This document shows positions 43,249 to 53,041 of a stretch of 64,000 nucleotides of DNA, piece after piece (the first letter of the stretch is position 1; each line of letters opens with the position of its first letter). Position numbers and translations under genes: made by a program. The notes below the pieces were generated by a model, which was given only the letters and a program-made list of their open reading frames with translations, was not told where the DNA came from and ran no database searches. The stretch is taken from the NCBI RefSeq assembly GCF_000403395.2, contig NZ_KE159668.1, forward strand, positions 124,001-188,000. Direction: 5' to 3'. The DNA comes from Anaerotruncus sp. G3(2012) (GTDB lineage Bacteria; Bacillota; Clostridia; Oscillospirales; Ruminococcaceae).

Positions 43249-43411
43249 GAACCTGTATTCATAATCAGAGGATGCCGGATGGGCGAGGGATTTTGCTGCC
43301 CTGCAAGGCGAAAAAATGCAGACAATCCTTTGTGTATTGCAAGATTTTTCAACGCGGCAGGCCAGCCAAAGACCCGCTCAGGCGGTGTCGAATGGTTGTG
43401 AATACGGGTTC
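43249..43411. mobile_element. MITE-like element, copy 2
   Basis: A 163-bp element. The ends GAACCTGTATTCA and TGAATACGGGTTC are inverted repeats with one mismatch, and it is flanked by TTA (43246-43248 and 43412-43414), as expected for a 3-bp target duplication. No ORF of useful size. It was probably moved by a transposase located elsewhere. Confidence 0.82.
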
Positions 43412-43483
43412 TTAACAGTATACCACGTCCGGGCACCAAAAACAAACGGTTGGCGTCCGGCTGAGAAAGTGAGGTTTTCGCTT

Positions 43484-44212
43484 ATGATTCAGGTCAGCAA
43501 AAAATCCGCCGGGAACCAGCAGGGGCCGGTCGAAGAGGTCCCGGTCCTCGCTGGGGCCTGTGATCGTGCAGAACTCTTCCGCTGCACCATACAGGCCGGA
43601 TACGCCTGGAAGCCGCCCCTGTTCCCGCGTCCGGCAGTGACGCAGATGTTCCTTTTCCTCGGAGCGGGCGGGTATGTGGCCACCCCAACACAGGCGTTCA
43701 GCATCACCGAGCCGTCTTTATTCGTCCCGGATTTTGACAGGGAGGAGGTCGCCATTCAGGCGGGAAGCCAGCCTCTCGAATGTATCCGGATTGTCAGCCG
43801 GATGAACGAGGAGGACTGTAACCAGATCGGCAAGAGCCACATGGTTTTTCCGCGCTTCCGGCCGTTCTCACAGGCATGGGAACACACGATGCGCACCATC
43901 GACGCGGAAGGCGCCAATACCCGGGCGTTCGTGCTGATCGAGAACCGGAAGCTGGGCGCGAACAACATGGGACTGTTCCGGTCGGCCCAGCCCGGCGCTT
44001 CGAAGGTCGCGGAGGATATGCTCCCCACCTATGACCAGTTTATCCTCTGCCTGGAACAGGCCGGCTGTACCCTGTGGGTCGATGAGGAGGAGGCCGCGCT
44101 CAGAGAAGGGGACATTGCATACATCCCGCATGGGAGCCGGTTCCGTTTCGAATGCGGGCCGGATGGGCGCATCCATCATGTTTGGTACACGCTCAACCGG
44201 GCCTATGACTGA
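43484..44212 (+). CDS. Bicupin 2 (metal ligands eroded)
   Basis: A 242-residue paralogue of the proteins at 33439 and 44238. The C-terminal cupin has AEDMLPTYDQFILCL where bicupin 3 has HVHKHLVQWYY: the two histidines are gone and only Glu and Gln remain. AYIPHGSRF keeps the second motif. It may be non-catalytic, structural or ligand-sensing. GTGAGGT precedes the ATG at 43484. Bicupin 3 follows after 25 bp in the same transcript. Confidence 0.72.
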   Translation: MIQVSKKSAGNQQGPVEEVPVLAGACDRAELFRCTIQAGYAWKPPLFPRPAVTQMFLFLGAGGYVATPTQAFSITEPSLFVPDFDREEVAIQAGSQPLECIRIVSRMNEEDCNQIGKSHMVFPRFRPFSQAWEHTMRTIDAEGANTRAFVLIENRKLGANNMGLFRSAQPGASKVAEDMLPTYDQFILCLEQAGCTLWVDEEEAALREGDIAYIPHGSRFRFECGPDGRIHHVWYTLNRAYD

Positions 44213-44237
44213 GAGATTCGGGAAAGGAGAGGATCAT

Positions 44238-45002
44238 ATGAGTAAAATCCGTCTGTTGCAAGGGGGCTCGGTCCAGCACCGGTTCGATGGAAATGGTCTG
44301 TCCCGTCAGCCGCTGATGCCGGAAGCCAACGAGGAAGCCAAACTGTTTGAATGCACCCTGAAGGCGGGCTGTGTCTGGGAGCCGCCGCTCTTCCCCTTCC
44401 GCGAGAAAATCCAGATGTTTTTCTTCACCAACCAGACCGGTTTTGTCCGCACCGAAACCCAGAGCTGGAATATCGAGCAGGGGGTCTTCGTCCCTGACTA
44501 CGACCGGGAAAGGGTCGCGCTCCATGCGGGTGCGCAGGACCTGCATTTCCTGCACATCGTAGGCGGCCTGAACGACTACGACCGGGAAACGATGGCCAAC
44601 TGGTGCATCAAGCTGCCGCGGTTCCGCAATTTTGACCAGTGCGTCCAGTATACCGAGGGGTTCACCGGGGATGCTGGCTCGAATGTGACATCCCGTCTGC
44701 TTATCGAAGGCAGGGCCTGCGGCCGCTGGAGCATGGGCTGGAATGAGGGGATGGGTCCCACCTTCATCGGGGAACATGTCCATAAACATCTGGTGCAGTG
44801 GTACTACGTCCTGCCGGATGGCTCGTTCACCTACATTGCGGGCGGGGATGAGCAGGATCTGGGGCCGGGTTCGCTCTCATATACCGAAGCAAACACCCCA
44901 CACGGCTCCCGGTCGGCGGAAGGAAAGCGGATCAATTACATCTGGCTCGAACTGGCCACCAATGGGTATCCGGTGGGACCGGACGGGTTCCCAGGGCTTT
45001 GA
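44238..45002 (+). CDS. Bicupin 3 (metal ligands intact)
   Basis: A 254-residue paralogue. The C-terminal cupin has GEHVHKHLVQWYYVL (His-x-His and Gln in metal-ligand positions) and EANTPHGSR (second motif histidine). It is therefore the best candidate for the catalytic member of the three. AAAGGAGAGG precedes the ATG at 44238. It lies directly after bicupin 2 and before a strong terminator. The function may resemble ureidoglycine aminohydrolase, by fold only. Confidence 0.75.
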   Translation: MSKIRLLQGGSVQHRFDGNGLSRQPLMPEANEEAKLFECTLKAGCVWEPPLFPFREKIQMFFFTNQTGFVRTETQSWNIEQGVFVPDYDRERVALHAGAQDLHFLHIVGGLNDYDRETMANWCIKLPRFRNFDQCVQYTEGFTGDAGSNVTSRLLIEGRACGRWSMGWNEGMGPTFIGEHVHKHLVQWYYVLPDGSFTYIAGGDEQDLGPGSLSYTEANTPHGSRSAEGKRINYIWLELATNGYPVGPDGFPGL

Positions 45003-45074
45003 GAGCGGTTCTGCATCTTTTGGGAGAATTAGACAACGGTTTTTTCCAAAATTTCCGCCCAGAAAGGGCAAGGA

Positions 45075-45117
45075 AGCGGCAGCGATTCCCACTTGGGGCG
45101 CTGCCGCTGTTTTTTTC
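45075..45117 (+). terminator. Terminator of the cupin operon
   Basis: AGCGGCAGCG and CGCTGCCGCT pair, followed by T7. Confidence 0.9.
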
Positions 45118-45225
45118 TGGGAGCCTATCTGGGCTGGAAAGCGTTAAATCATATATAATTTTGTAACTTTCTACTGTTTTTTTATCTTATATGATCGTTT
45201 TGATTGACAAATTATGCAATCGCTA
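45118..45225. other. AT-rich stretch before the chemoreceptor promoter
   Basis: Contains the 8-bp inverted repeat ATCATATA/TATATGAT (near 45149 and 45189) and a lone TTGACA. No gene. Confidence 0.4.
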
Positions 45226-45255
45226 TTGCTATTTTGCCCATCTATGTGCTATAAT
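45226..45255 (+). promoter_or_regulatory. Chemoreceptor 1 promoter
   Basis: TTGCTA (45226-45231), 18-bp spacer, TATAAT (45250-45255). It leaves a 5' leader of about 180 nt. Confidence 0.6.
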
Positions 45256-45261
45256 CCCAAG

Positions 45262-45441
45262 AGAACAGATTGTTTGCCTGTGCGGGTGCTGAAAATGGAA
45301 AGCTTGCGGCTGGAAGACAAAACCATTTTAAGAGCACGCCGCCTGTCGGCGCTGGCAGGCTGGGAGTTGTTTGCGGAAAGAGCGGTGTTCCGATTGTCGC
45401 AAAGATCCCCGAGGCAGGACATCGCGGGGGAGGAATTTACA
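45262..45441 (+). promoter_or_regulatory. Structured 5' leader of chemoreceptor 1
   Basis: The leader contains paired elements: GTGCT with AGCAC enclosing AAAATGG with CCATTTT, then TTGCGGAA with TTCCG and CGCAA. It is long for an MCP leader and suggests an RNA switch. I could not align it to the c-di-GMP I or II consensus, so it stays unassigned. Confidence 0.35.
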
Positions 45442-47448
45442 ATGAAAAGCATACGGGGAAAGATACTCTTTTATATGCTGATGACGGTACTGGTTCTTTT
45501 GTCCATATTGGGCCTGACAAGCGTCAGCCTCACCTATATCAGCAGCAGGACGCTGTTGGAACAGACGATGGGTGAAACCGCACAGATCGCTGCGGTGCGG
45601 GTGGAGCAGGAGCTGATCTCCTACGCGAATGTTGCAACAGATGCAGGCGCGGTTGCAAGGCTGGCGGATTTTTCCCAGGGTGCGCAAGCCAAACAGGAGA
45701 TCATCAACCAGTGGTGTGAAGCGCATGGATTTATAAGAGGCAATATCATCGGTACAGATGGAAAAAGCATTTTTGACGGTACAGACTATTCCGACCGCGA
45801 TTACTTTAACAAGTCGATGCAGGGCAATACCTGTATTTCTGACCCGCTCCTGAGCAGGACCACCGGAAAGATTTCGATTATTGTGTCTGCGCCGCTCTGG
45901 GAAGGCGGCGTCCCGGGCAGCAAAGTGGTAGGGGTGGTCTATTTTGTGCCGCCGGAAACTTTTTTGAATGATATCGTATCCAAAGTAAATATCAGCGAGC
46001 ACAGTGCCGCCTATGCGATCAATGCGGATGGAATGACCATCGCTGACAACACAATAGAGACGATCATGGTGCAGAACATTGAGAAGGAGGCGCAAAGCGA
46101 CGCCTCCCTCAAATCGCTTGCACAGATTCATACCAAAATGCGGCAGGGGGAAAGCGGATTTGACTCGTATGTAATCAACGGGGTCCGAAAATTTTCCGCC
46201 TATGCTCCTATCCCGGGAACAGCGGGAACCAACGGCTGGAGCATCGGCCTCACTGCGCCGCAGGCGGATTTTCTGGGTTCCACCAATCTCGCGATCATCT
46301 GCACCGGTCTTTTGCTGCTGGTTTCGGTGGTTGTGGCGTCGGTTATTGCATACAGGCTGGCCAACGGGATCGGGGTGCCGATTAAACAGTGTGCGGACCG
46401 CCTGCGGGCACTGGCAGAAGGGGATATGCATTCCCCTATTCCCCAGATCAAAAAGAAGGACGAAACAGGCATCCTCGCGGAGGCAACCGAAAAGATTGTT
46501 TCCACCACGCGCGATATCATCACGGACATGGGCTGGGGACTCAGTGAGATGGCCGATGGAAACTTTGAGATTGAGAGCAATTCTCAACATTTATACATTG
46601 GAGATTTCCAGCCCCTTGCGGCTTCGATGTACAAGATTATGGAGCAGCTCACGGCTACACTGCTGCGGATCGACGGGAGTGCCGAGCAGGTTGCTTCCGG
46701 TTCGGAGCAGGTTTCGGTAGGCGCACAGGCGCTCTCACAGGGGACGACCGAACAGGCTTCTTCCACAGAGGAGCTGGCCGCAACCATTGCCGACATCCTG
46801 CGCCAGGTGCGGGAAACCGCCCAGAACGCGGAAGAGGCCCACGTCCGTTCGATCGATTCGGGCAAGGAAACCGAGGTCTGCAACCGGCAGATGCAGGAGA
46901 TGATCTCGGCGATGAACGAGATCGAACACAAATCGACCGAGATTGGGAACATCATCAAAACGATCGAGGATATCGCGTTCCAGACCAACATTCTGGCGCT
47001 GAACGCTGCGGTAGAGGCTGCCCGCGCGGGGGTGGCAGGAAAAGGCTTCGCGGTTGTTGCGGATGAGGTGCGCAACCTGGCGAGCAAATCGGCAGAGGCC
47101 TCCAAGAGCACTTCGGCGCTGATCGAAGGCTCGGTCAAAGCGGTACATAAGGGGACACAGATTGCGAACGATACAGCAGAGTCGCTTTCCAAAGTAGTGG
47201 AAAGCGCACAGACAGTTTCCCATCTCGTAGATCAGATCGCAGCTGCGGCTGCGGAGCAGTCTAATGCGATCGAGCAGGTTACAGTCGGGGTGGATCAGAT
47301 TTCCAGCGTTGTGCAGACAAACTCTGCTACAGCAGAGCAAAGTGCGGCAGCAAGTGAAGAACTCTCCCAGCAGGCGCAGATGCTCAAGAATCTCGTGGCC
47401 AAGTTCAAACTTCGTCGCTCGCAGAGAGAGGGCAGCATGATTTCGTAA
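45442..47448 (+). CDS. Methyl-accepting chemotaxis protein 1
   Basis: A 668-residue chemoreceptor. TM1 (about 10-30), an extracellular dCache-like sensor (about 35-285), TM2 (about 290-312), HAMP, then a cytoplasmic signalling domain with the conserved tip [27 protein letters not shown] precedes the ATG at 45442; the longer upstream frame is the leader. The ligand is unknown. A second receptor with a very similar signalling domain follows after 40 bp, which suggests duplication. Confidence 0.95.
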   Translation: MKSIRGKILFYMLMTVLVLLSILGLTSVSLTYISSRTLLEQTMGETAQIAAVRVEQELISYANVATDAGAVARLADFSQGAQAKQEIINQWCEAHGFIRGNIIGTDGKSIFDGTDYSDRDYFNKSMQGNTCISDPLLSRTTGKISIIVSAPLWEGGVPGSKVVGVVYFVPPETFLNDIVSKVNISEHSAAYAINADGMTIADNTIETIMVQNIEKEAQSDASLKSLAQIHTKMRQGESGFDSYVINGVRKFSAYAPIPGTAGTNGWSIGLTAPQADFLGSTNLAIICTGLLLLVSVVVASVIAYRLANGIGVPIKQCADRLRALAEGDMHSPIPQIKKKDETGILAEATEKIVSTTRDIITDMGWGLSEMADGNFEIESNSQHLYIGDFQPLAASMYKIMEQLTATLLRIDGSAEQVASGSEQVSVGAQALSQGTTEQASSTEELAATIADILRQVRETAQNAEEAHVRSIDSGKETEVCNRQMQEMISAMNEIEHKSTEIGNIIKTIEDIAFQTNILALNAAVEAARAGVAGKGFAVVADEVRNLASKSAEASKSTSALIEGSVKAVHKGTQIANDTAESLSKVVESAQTVSHLVDQIAAAAAEQSNAIEQVTVGVDQISSVVQTNSATAEQSAAASEELSQQAQMLKNLVAKFKLRRSQREGSMIS

Positions 47449-47488
47449 GCGGTGTTTTTTGCAGATATATTTTAGAGGAGGCTTAACG

Positions 47489-49702
47489 ATGTTAAAAAAA
47501 CTGAAGCTGGCGCCAAAGCTCGCCCTGACAATCGGCAGCGTTCTAACGGTGATTCTGGTCATTCTGATTGCAATCACGATTTCTCTGTCCAAAGCGGCGA
47601 TTTCGACTGCGACCTATGGGGAACTGATGGCGATTTCCAAGTACAATTCCATGCAGATACAATCCATTCTGGATGAGGCGGAAACGGTTGTGGCAGATAT
47701 GCAGAGCTATCTGCAGCGGGCGTACGATTCCGCAAAAACCGCGGATAAGGCACAGGTCACAGTCCCAACTGACCCTGCGGCGATTGCGCTCTGCCAGAGC
47801 CAGATTTACAACGCAGTACTCAATCCTATCACTTATGACATCGAGCTTTATCTGCGTGAAACCGCTCGTACAGGCGCAATATCCAGCCAGGATATAGTCG
47901 GCATAGGTGTTATGTTCGAGCCATATAAATTCCAGAGCAATATACGCGATTACAGCTTTTATGCATCTGAAACGATTGGGGATGGAAAAATCCCTTCCCT
48001 GGGTACCTACCAGAGCTATTCAGCGCTGGATGACTATCAGCTTGCGATGACCTCCAAAATCCCGTCTGTGACTAGTCCATATGAATATAATGGGGATCAG
48101 ATCGTTTCTTATGCAAGCCCGATTGTTTATAACAATGAGATATGGGGTGTTATCTCGGCTGACATCCGGATCAGGAATTTTGACCGGATTGATACCACCA
48201 GTGAGACCTATCCCAGCATGTATGCTACCATTTTCGACAGCTCAGGGCTGGTTATCTACGACAGCGACCCTACTGCGGGAAGCGGCCAGACGCTCGCGGA
48301 CTTTACCCCGGACACCGAGGAACTCTCTGCCATGCTGAGCATGATGAAACAGAGCGAGGCTTTCCAGATCGAGACGACCCGTGAGGACGGTCGGAAGGTT
48401 ACCCGGTTTTTCACCCCGCTTAAAGCTGCGGACAAAACATGGTGGTCGCTGACAGCGGTAGAGACAGAAGATATTAACGAATCTATCGTCGTCACAACTT
48501 TCTGGATGGTAGCGCTTGCAGCGCTTGCACTCGTTTTGATTATTTTCACCATCATTCTTCTGCTCAGGAGAGTGCTTGGGCCGGTAGATGGCATCGTGTC
48601 AGCTGCAAGGGATATTGCAGCCGGCAAGCTGAACGTTCAGCTTCAGGTTTCATCCGAGGATGAAATTGGCGTCCTTTCCAGGACATTTATGGAGATGACC
48701 CAGACCCTCAACCGGATTGTTACCGATATGAAATACATCCTGGAAGAGATGGCAAGCGGAAATTTCGCGATCAAAACCAGAGCGGAAGAGAGCTACGTTG
48801 GAGAGTTCGAAGGCGTTCTGCTGTCAATCCGCAAGATGAACCGCAGATTGAGCAGTGCACTCAGCCAGATCAATGCTTCTGCCGATCAGGTGACAGCAGG
48901 AAGCGAGCAGATGTCCTCCGGCGCGCAGGCGCTGTCGCAGGGTGCTACCGAGCAGGCTGCTTCGGTTGAAGAGCTGGCGGCAACGGTTGCAGCAATTCTG
49001 GATCAGGTGCAGCAGACCGCACAGAATGCGGCGGAAGCGCGTGACAAATCCAATGAGGCCGGTGAGGAAACCCAGGTTTGCAACGAGCAGATGAAGTCGA
49101 TGATTTCAGCGATGGATGAGATCGGCAAGAAATCGTCGGAGATCGGCAAGATTATCAAGACGATCGAGGACATTGCGTTCCAGACCAATATTCTGGCGCT
49201 GAATGCTGCGGTAGAAGCCGCTCGTGCAGGCGCGGCGGGCAAGGGTTTTGCGGTTGTTGCAGATGAGGTCCGCAACCTCGCGAGCAAGTCGGCAGAGGCT
49301 TCCAAGAACACTTCCACGCTGATTCAGGGCGCGGTAACCGCGGTGGAAAAGGGAACCCAGATCGCCAACGATACAGCGGAATCGCTGGTCAAGGTGGTGG
49401 AAAGCACTCAGACCGTTTCCGGGATTGTCGATCGCATTGCAGAGGCGGCTGCGGAGCAGTCCGCTTCGATCGGGCAGGTGAACCTCGGAATGGAGCAGAT
49501 TTCCAGCGTTGTGCAGACCAACTCCGCTACGGCGGAGGAAAGCGCAGCATCCAGCGAGGAACTCTCCAGCCAGGCCCAGATCCTCAAAGGTCTGGTCGGG
49601 CAGTTCAAACTCCGGGAGACCAATGGCGTGCAGGACAGCTATGCTCCAAGGGCGCAGGAGGTCAGAATGGACCCGGTGATGATGGCCGACGACAAATATT
49701 AA
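47489..49702 (+). CDS. Methyl-accepting chemotaxis protein 2
   Basis: A 737-residue chemoreceptor. TM1 (about 12-32), a larger extracellular dCache-like domain to ~340 ([24 protein letters not shown]), TM2 (about 345-368), HAMP, then a signalling domain whose tip is identical to receptor 1. The C-terminal tail carries no obvious CheR-tethering pentapeptide. GAGGAGG precedes the ATG at 47489. Probably cotranscribed with receptor 1; the sensor domains differ strongly, so the ligands should differ. Confidence 0.95.
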   Translation: MLKKLKLAPKLALTIGSVLTVILVILIAITISLSKAAISTATYGELMAISKYNSMQIQSILDEAETVVADMQSYLQRAYDSAKTADKAQVTVPTDPAAIALCQSQIYNAVLNPITYDIELYLRETARTGAISSQDIVGIGVMFEPYKFQSNIRDYSFYASETIGDGKIPSLGTYQSYSALDDYQLAMTSKIPSVTSPYEYNGDQIVSYASPIVYNNEIWGVISADIRIRNFDRIDTTSETYPSMYATIFDSSGLVIYDSDPTAGSGQTLADFTPDTEELSAMLSMMKQSEAFQIETTREDGRKVTRFFTPLKAADKTWWSLTAVETEDINESIVVTTFWMVALAALALVLIIFTIILLLRRVLGPVDGIVSAARDIAAGKLNVQLQVSSEDEIGVLSRTFMEMTQTLNRIVTDMKYILEEMASGNFAIKTRAEESYVGEFEGVLLSIRKMNRRLSSALSQINASADQVTAGSEQMSSGAQALSQGATEQAASVEELAATVAAILDQVQQTAQNAAEARDKSNEAGEETQVCNEQMKSMISAMDEIGKKSSEIGKIIKTIEDIAFQTNILALNAAVEAARAGAAGKGFAVVADEVRNLASKSAEASKNTSTLIQGAVTAVEKGTQIANDTAESLVKVVESTQTVSGIVDRIAEAAAEQSASIGQVNLGMEQISSVVQTNSATAEESAASSEELSSQAQILKGLVGQFKLRETNGVQDSYAPRAQEVRMDPVMMADDKY

Positions 49703-49718
49703 AAGACTATAAGCACAG

Positions 49719-49749
49719 AAACCGGATAGTGTTTGCTATCCGGTTTCTC
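49719..49749 (+). terminator. Terminator of the chemoreceptor pair
   Basis: AAACCGGATAG and CTATCCGGTTT pair around TGTTTG, followed by a weak T tail. Confidence 0.82.
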
Positions 49750-49812
49750 AATGCCTGTGAAGATTTGCCCGATTGTTTCAGAAACTCTTTGAAAAAATAT
49801 GTGGTAACATTC

Positions 49813-49846
49813 AAAAGCCGCCCGGACGAATCCGAGCGGCTTTTCT
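49813..49846 (-). terminator. Terminator of typA
   Basis: AAAAGCCGC and GCGGCTTTT form the outer stem, with T runs on both strands. It serves the minus-strand typA gene. Confidence 0.8.
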
Positions 49847-49861
49847 GTGTGAGATGCTGTT

Positions 49862-51688
49862 TTATTTGGATTTCATCTGTTCGCGCATACGCTGGGCGTG
49901 GTCGAGGATGCGTTTCCGGATGCGGATGCTCTTAGGTGTGACCTCCAGAAGCTCGTCGTCCCCAAGGAACTCAAGCGATTCCTCAAGCGAGAACCGACGG
50001 GGCGGGATCAGGCGCAGGGCATCATCCGAACCGGAGGCGCGGGTATTGGTGAGCTGTTTGCGTTTGCAGACATTGACGGCAATATCCTCGTTCTTGGGCG
50101 ACATGCCGACCACCTGTCCGGCGTAGACCGGCTCACCCGCCCCGAGGAACAGGGTACCGCGTTCCTGAGCGTTATAAAGGCCATAGGTGATCGTCTCGCC
50201 GGTCTCAAACGCGATCAGCGATCCGTTGTTCCGGCGGGGAATCTCCCCTTTGTAGGGTGCATAGCCGTGGAAGAGGGTGTTCATAATCCCTTCCCCCTTG
50301 GTATCGGTAAGAAATTCGCTTTTGTAACCGAACAGCCCCCGCTCCGGAATGATAAAAACCATCTTCATCCGGCTGCCGACCGGCTCCATCGACTGAAGCT
50401 CGCCTTTTCGGACCCCCATCTTCTCCATGACCGCACCCGACGATTCAGCAGGCACGTCGATCGTCAGTTCATCGAACGGCTCGCACTGTTCGCCGTCGAT
50501 CTCCCGCATCAGCACCTTGGGGGTGCTCACCTGGAACTCGTATCCCTCACGGCGCATGTTCTCGATCAGGATCGAAAGGTGCATCTCGCCGCGCCCGCAG
50601 ACGATAAACGAATCCGCAGTATCCCCGTCCGAAACCCGGAGCGAGACGTCGCGGAGCAGTTCCCGGTTAAGCCGGTCGCGGATCTGGCGGGTGGTGACAA
50701 ATTTTCCTTCCCGTCCGGCAAACGGGCTGGTGTTGACCGAGAAGGTCATTTCCACCGTTGGCTCAGAGATTTTGACAAAGGGGATCGGCTGATGGGTGCC
50801 CGGGGCACAAACAGTGTTGCCGATATTGATGTCTTCGATGCCCGAGAACATCACAATGTCGCCGACTGTGGCGGACTCGACCTGTGTACGTCCAACACCG
50901 GTGAACTGATAAATTGCAGTGATCTTTCCCGGACGGTTTAACTCCTTGTCGTGGTAGTCGCAGACGGTCACCTGCTGGTTGACCTTCATGGTGCCGCGCT
51001 CGATCCGTCCGACCGCGATCCGCCCTACATAGTCGTTGTAGTCGATCGACGAAACCAGTACCCCAGTCGGCTCGTCCGGGTCCCCTTCGGGCGGCTGGAT
51101 GTAGTCCACGATCGTATCCATCAACGGCTGGAGGTCTACCCCCTGGGTTTCGGGGGAGTAACTTGCAGTACCATCCCGCCCGGAGCAGAATACCATCGGG
51201 CTATCGAGCTGGGCGTCGGTTGCGCCGAGATCCATCAGCAGCTCGAGCGCCTCGTCAACCACCTCATAGACCCGCGCATCCGGTCGGTCGATCTTGTTGA
51301 TGACGATGATAACCGCAAGGTCAAGCTCGAGCGCCTTGCTCAGTACAAACCGGGTCTGGGGCATCGGGCCTTCGGCCGCATCGACCAGCAGCAACACCCC
51401 GTTGACCATCTTGAGCACCCGCTCGACCTCTCCGCCGAAGTCGGCGTGTCCGGGGGTGTCAACAATGTTGATCTTTACGCCTTTGTACTCGGCGGAGGCA
51501 TTTTTCGCAAGAATGGTGATCCCGCGTTCCCGCTCGATGTCGTTTGAGTCCATCACCCGCTCCTGCACCGCCTGGTTTTCCCGGAAGGTGCCGCTCTGTT
51601 TGAGCATCCCGTCGACCAGCGTGGTCTTGCCGTGGTCAACGTGGGCGATAATCGCAATATTTCTCAGGTCTTCACGTTTGATATTCAT
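49862..51688 (-). CDS. typA: Translational GTPase TypA/BipA
   Basis: A 608-residue ribosome-binding GTPase. G1 [10 protein letters not shown] (about residues 15-24), G3 DTPGHADF and G4 NKID are present, followed by EF-G-like domains and the BipA C-terminal domain. It is involved in ribosome assembly and stress adaptation. The ATG at 51688 ([10 protein letters not shown]) is preferred; the 24 extra codons upstream come from an AT-rich promoter region. It is monocistronic. Confidence 0.96.
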   Translation of the reverse strand: MNIKREDLRNIAIIAHVDHGKTTLVDGMLKQSGTFRENQAVQERVMDSNDIERERGITILAKNASAEYKGVKINIVDTPGHADFGGEVERVLKMVNGVLLLVDAAEGPMPQTRFVLSKALELDLAVIIVINKIDRPDARVYEVVDEALELLMDLGATDAQLDSPMVFCSGRDGTASYSPETQGVDLQPLMDTIVDYIQPPEGDPDEPTGVLVSSIDYNDYVGRIAVGRIERGTMKVNQQVTVCDYHDKELNRPGKITAIYQFTGVGRTQVESATVGDIVMFSGIEDINIGNTVCAPGTHQPIPFVKISEPTVEMTFSVNTSPFAGREGKFVTTRQIRDRLNRELLRDVSLRVSDGDTADSFIVCGRGEMHLSILIENMRREGYEFQVSTPKVLMREIDGEQCEPFDELTIDVPAESSGAVMEKMGVRKGELQSMEPVGSRMKMVFIIPERGLFGYKSEFLTDTKGEGIMNTLFHGYAPYKGEIPRRNNGSLIAFETGETITYGLYNAQERGTLFLGAGEPVYAGQVVGMSPKNEDIAVNVCKRKQLTNTRASGSDDALRLIPPRRFSLEESLEFLGDDELLEVTPKSIRIRKRILDHAQRMREQMKSK

Positions 51689-51809
51689 AATACCGTTCTT
51701 CCTATCCGCCGCAGGTTGCGGCACAAAATACAACTTTAATCTGTTATAATATACCGTCAATCGGTGGCTCTGTCAATAAAAAAACGGTATTTTCGTCCGG
51801 AAACCTGTT

Positions 51810-52103
51810 TTGTATCTGTGCGAATCGTTTTTTACGGAGGCTTTTTGGCATAACGCAAATAAACCAGCCGCCCAGCAGGGCGGCGGCAGTCAAAAAATTG
51901 CGGGGTCGGGGGGCAGTGAGACAACGTCAGTTTGGTTCCGGACCAAACTGACAGGCGCAAGGCGCCTTCCTCGGGGCTTCTCGGGCTTTCGGCCCGAAGC
52001 GCGCAAAGCGCGACGCCCCTGCGGGCTGTCTTGCGGGAGAGGGGTCGGCGACCCCTCTCCGCAGGCCCCACCCCGGCAGGCTGGGCGAGTTCTTCTGTTC
52101 CAT
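51810..52103. repeat. Mosaic repeat-derived intergenic region (copy G)
   Basis: Contains CAAAAAATTGCGGGGTCGGG (the complement of the 56.5-kb module) and CAGGCGCAAGGCGCCTTCCT, shared in direct orientation with 56.19 kb. Many GC-rich hairpins. The open frames here are by-products of the repeat, not genes. Confidence 0.6.
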
Positions 52104-52290
52104 AATTTAAAGTTTTACTCAATTTTTTTCAAAAAATTGCGGTTTCCAAAGGCAGAGCCTTTGGTCGCTCATCGCAATGAGCGAAATATTTTATCCTGTG
52201 AAGCGCGTTTTTCGGGTGAATTGCCGCGTAGCGGCAAGAGGGGGCTTTTTGCAAGTGAAAAAGCCCCCTTGCATAAATAAATACGAAACA
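52104..52290. repeat. Dispersed repeat, copy C
   Basis: About 185 bp. Inverted relative to 56.31-56.56 kb. The shared core includes CTTGCCGCTACGCGGCAATT, CGCTTCACAGGATAAA and the hairpin GGGGGCTTTTT...AAAAAGCCCCC. The end AACAGGTTCT resembles the MITE terminus GAACCTGT. Confidence 0.75.
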
Positions 52291-52295
52291 GGTTC

Positions 52296-52865
52296 TCAGA
52301 CCGGAATTCCCAGCTCGTCGATCTTCTCCCGCAGTTTGAGAAAATCTTCGAGCGAATCCGGCTTGTTGACCGGGTTGCGCAGCAGCGCCGCCGGATGGAA
52401 GGTCCCCATCATCAAAATCCCGTTGCGCTCGAAAAAGGTGCCATGCTGCCGGGTGACTTTAAATTTGGGGTCGATCAGGGAGCATGCGGAAACCCGTCCA
52501 AGGCAGACGATAATCTTCGGGCGGAGCAGGTAAACCTGATTGCGCAGATACCCCATGCAGGCCTCCATCTCGTCCCGCTCGGGGTCACGGTTTTTGGGCG
52601 GACGGCATTTGACCATGTTTGCGATATAGACATTGGTTTCGCGTGAAAGATCTATGTGCGCCAGCAGCTTGTCGAGAAGCTGCCCGCCCCGCCCGACAAA
52701 CGGAATCCCCTGTAAGTCCTCGTTTTCGCCCGGGCCTTCTCCAATAAACATCACCTTGGCGTGTGGGTTTCCCACCCCAAAGACCACATTGGTCCGGGTT
52801 TCGTGCAGCTTACAGTTTTTGCAGGAGAGCACCGTCTCGCGGAGCTGGTCAAAATTTTCGATCAT
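52296..52865 (-). CDS. Type-4 (Fe-S) uracil-DNA glycosylase
   Basis: A 189-residue DNA repair enzyme that removes uracil. CKNCKLHETR (about residues 15-24) and the later CRPPKNRDP and EACMGYL supply four cysteines for a [4Fe-4S] cluster. GEGPGENEDLQG is motif 1, followed by PFVGRGG. GTFHPAALL holds the second catalytic motif. The ATG at 52865, with GGGGG upstream, begins the conserved domain. Divergent from the PduL-type gene. Confidence 0.93.
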   Translation of the reverse strand: MIENFDQLRETVLSCKNCKLHETRTNVVFGVGNPHAKVMFIGEGPGENEDLQGIPFVGRGGQLLDKLLAHIDLSRETNVYIANMVKCRPPKNRDPERDEMEACMGYLRNQVYLLRPKIIVCLGRVSACSLIDPKFKVTRQHGTFFERNGILMMGTFHPAALLRNPVNKPDSLEDFLKLREKIDELGIPV

Positions 52866-52964
52866 GTTGGTTACCCCCTTGGCGGTTGCGTTCTGGTTGG
52901 ATTGTTTTTTCAAGTATAGCACAAGCGGGCCGGAAAGGGAAGATTGTTAATTGTATGACAATAC

Positions 52965-52993
52965 TTGCAAAATGTGTCCACAAAAGGTAGAAT
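52965..52993 (+). promoter_or_regulatory. Promoter of the PduL-type gene
   Basis: TTGCAA (52965-52970), 17-bp spacer, TAGAAT (52988-52993). Confidence 0.7.
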
Positions 52994-53041
52994 AAAAGGA
53001 GGAAATCCCCAATTTTTAAACTACAGGAGGATGAAATCAGT

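Noticed and set aside
45214-45441. N-terminal extension of chemoreceptor 1
   Set aside because: It lies in the promoter and structured leader; a strong ribosome site and TM1 begin at 45442.
51841-52280. Open frames in the 51.8-52.3 kb gap
   Set aside because: They follow the mosaic repeat and are not shared with a coding frame in the inverted copy at 56.3 kb.
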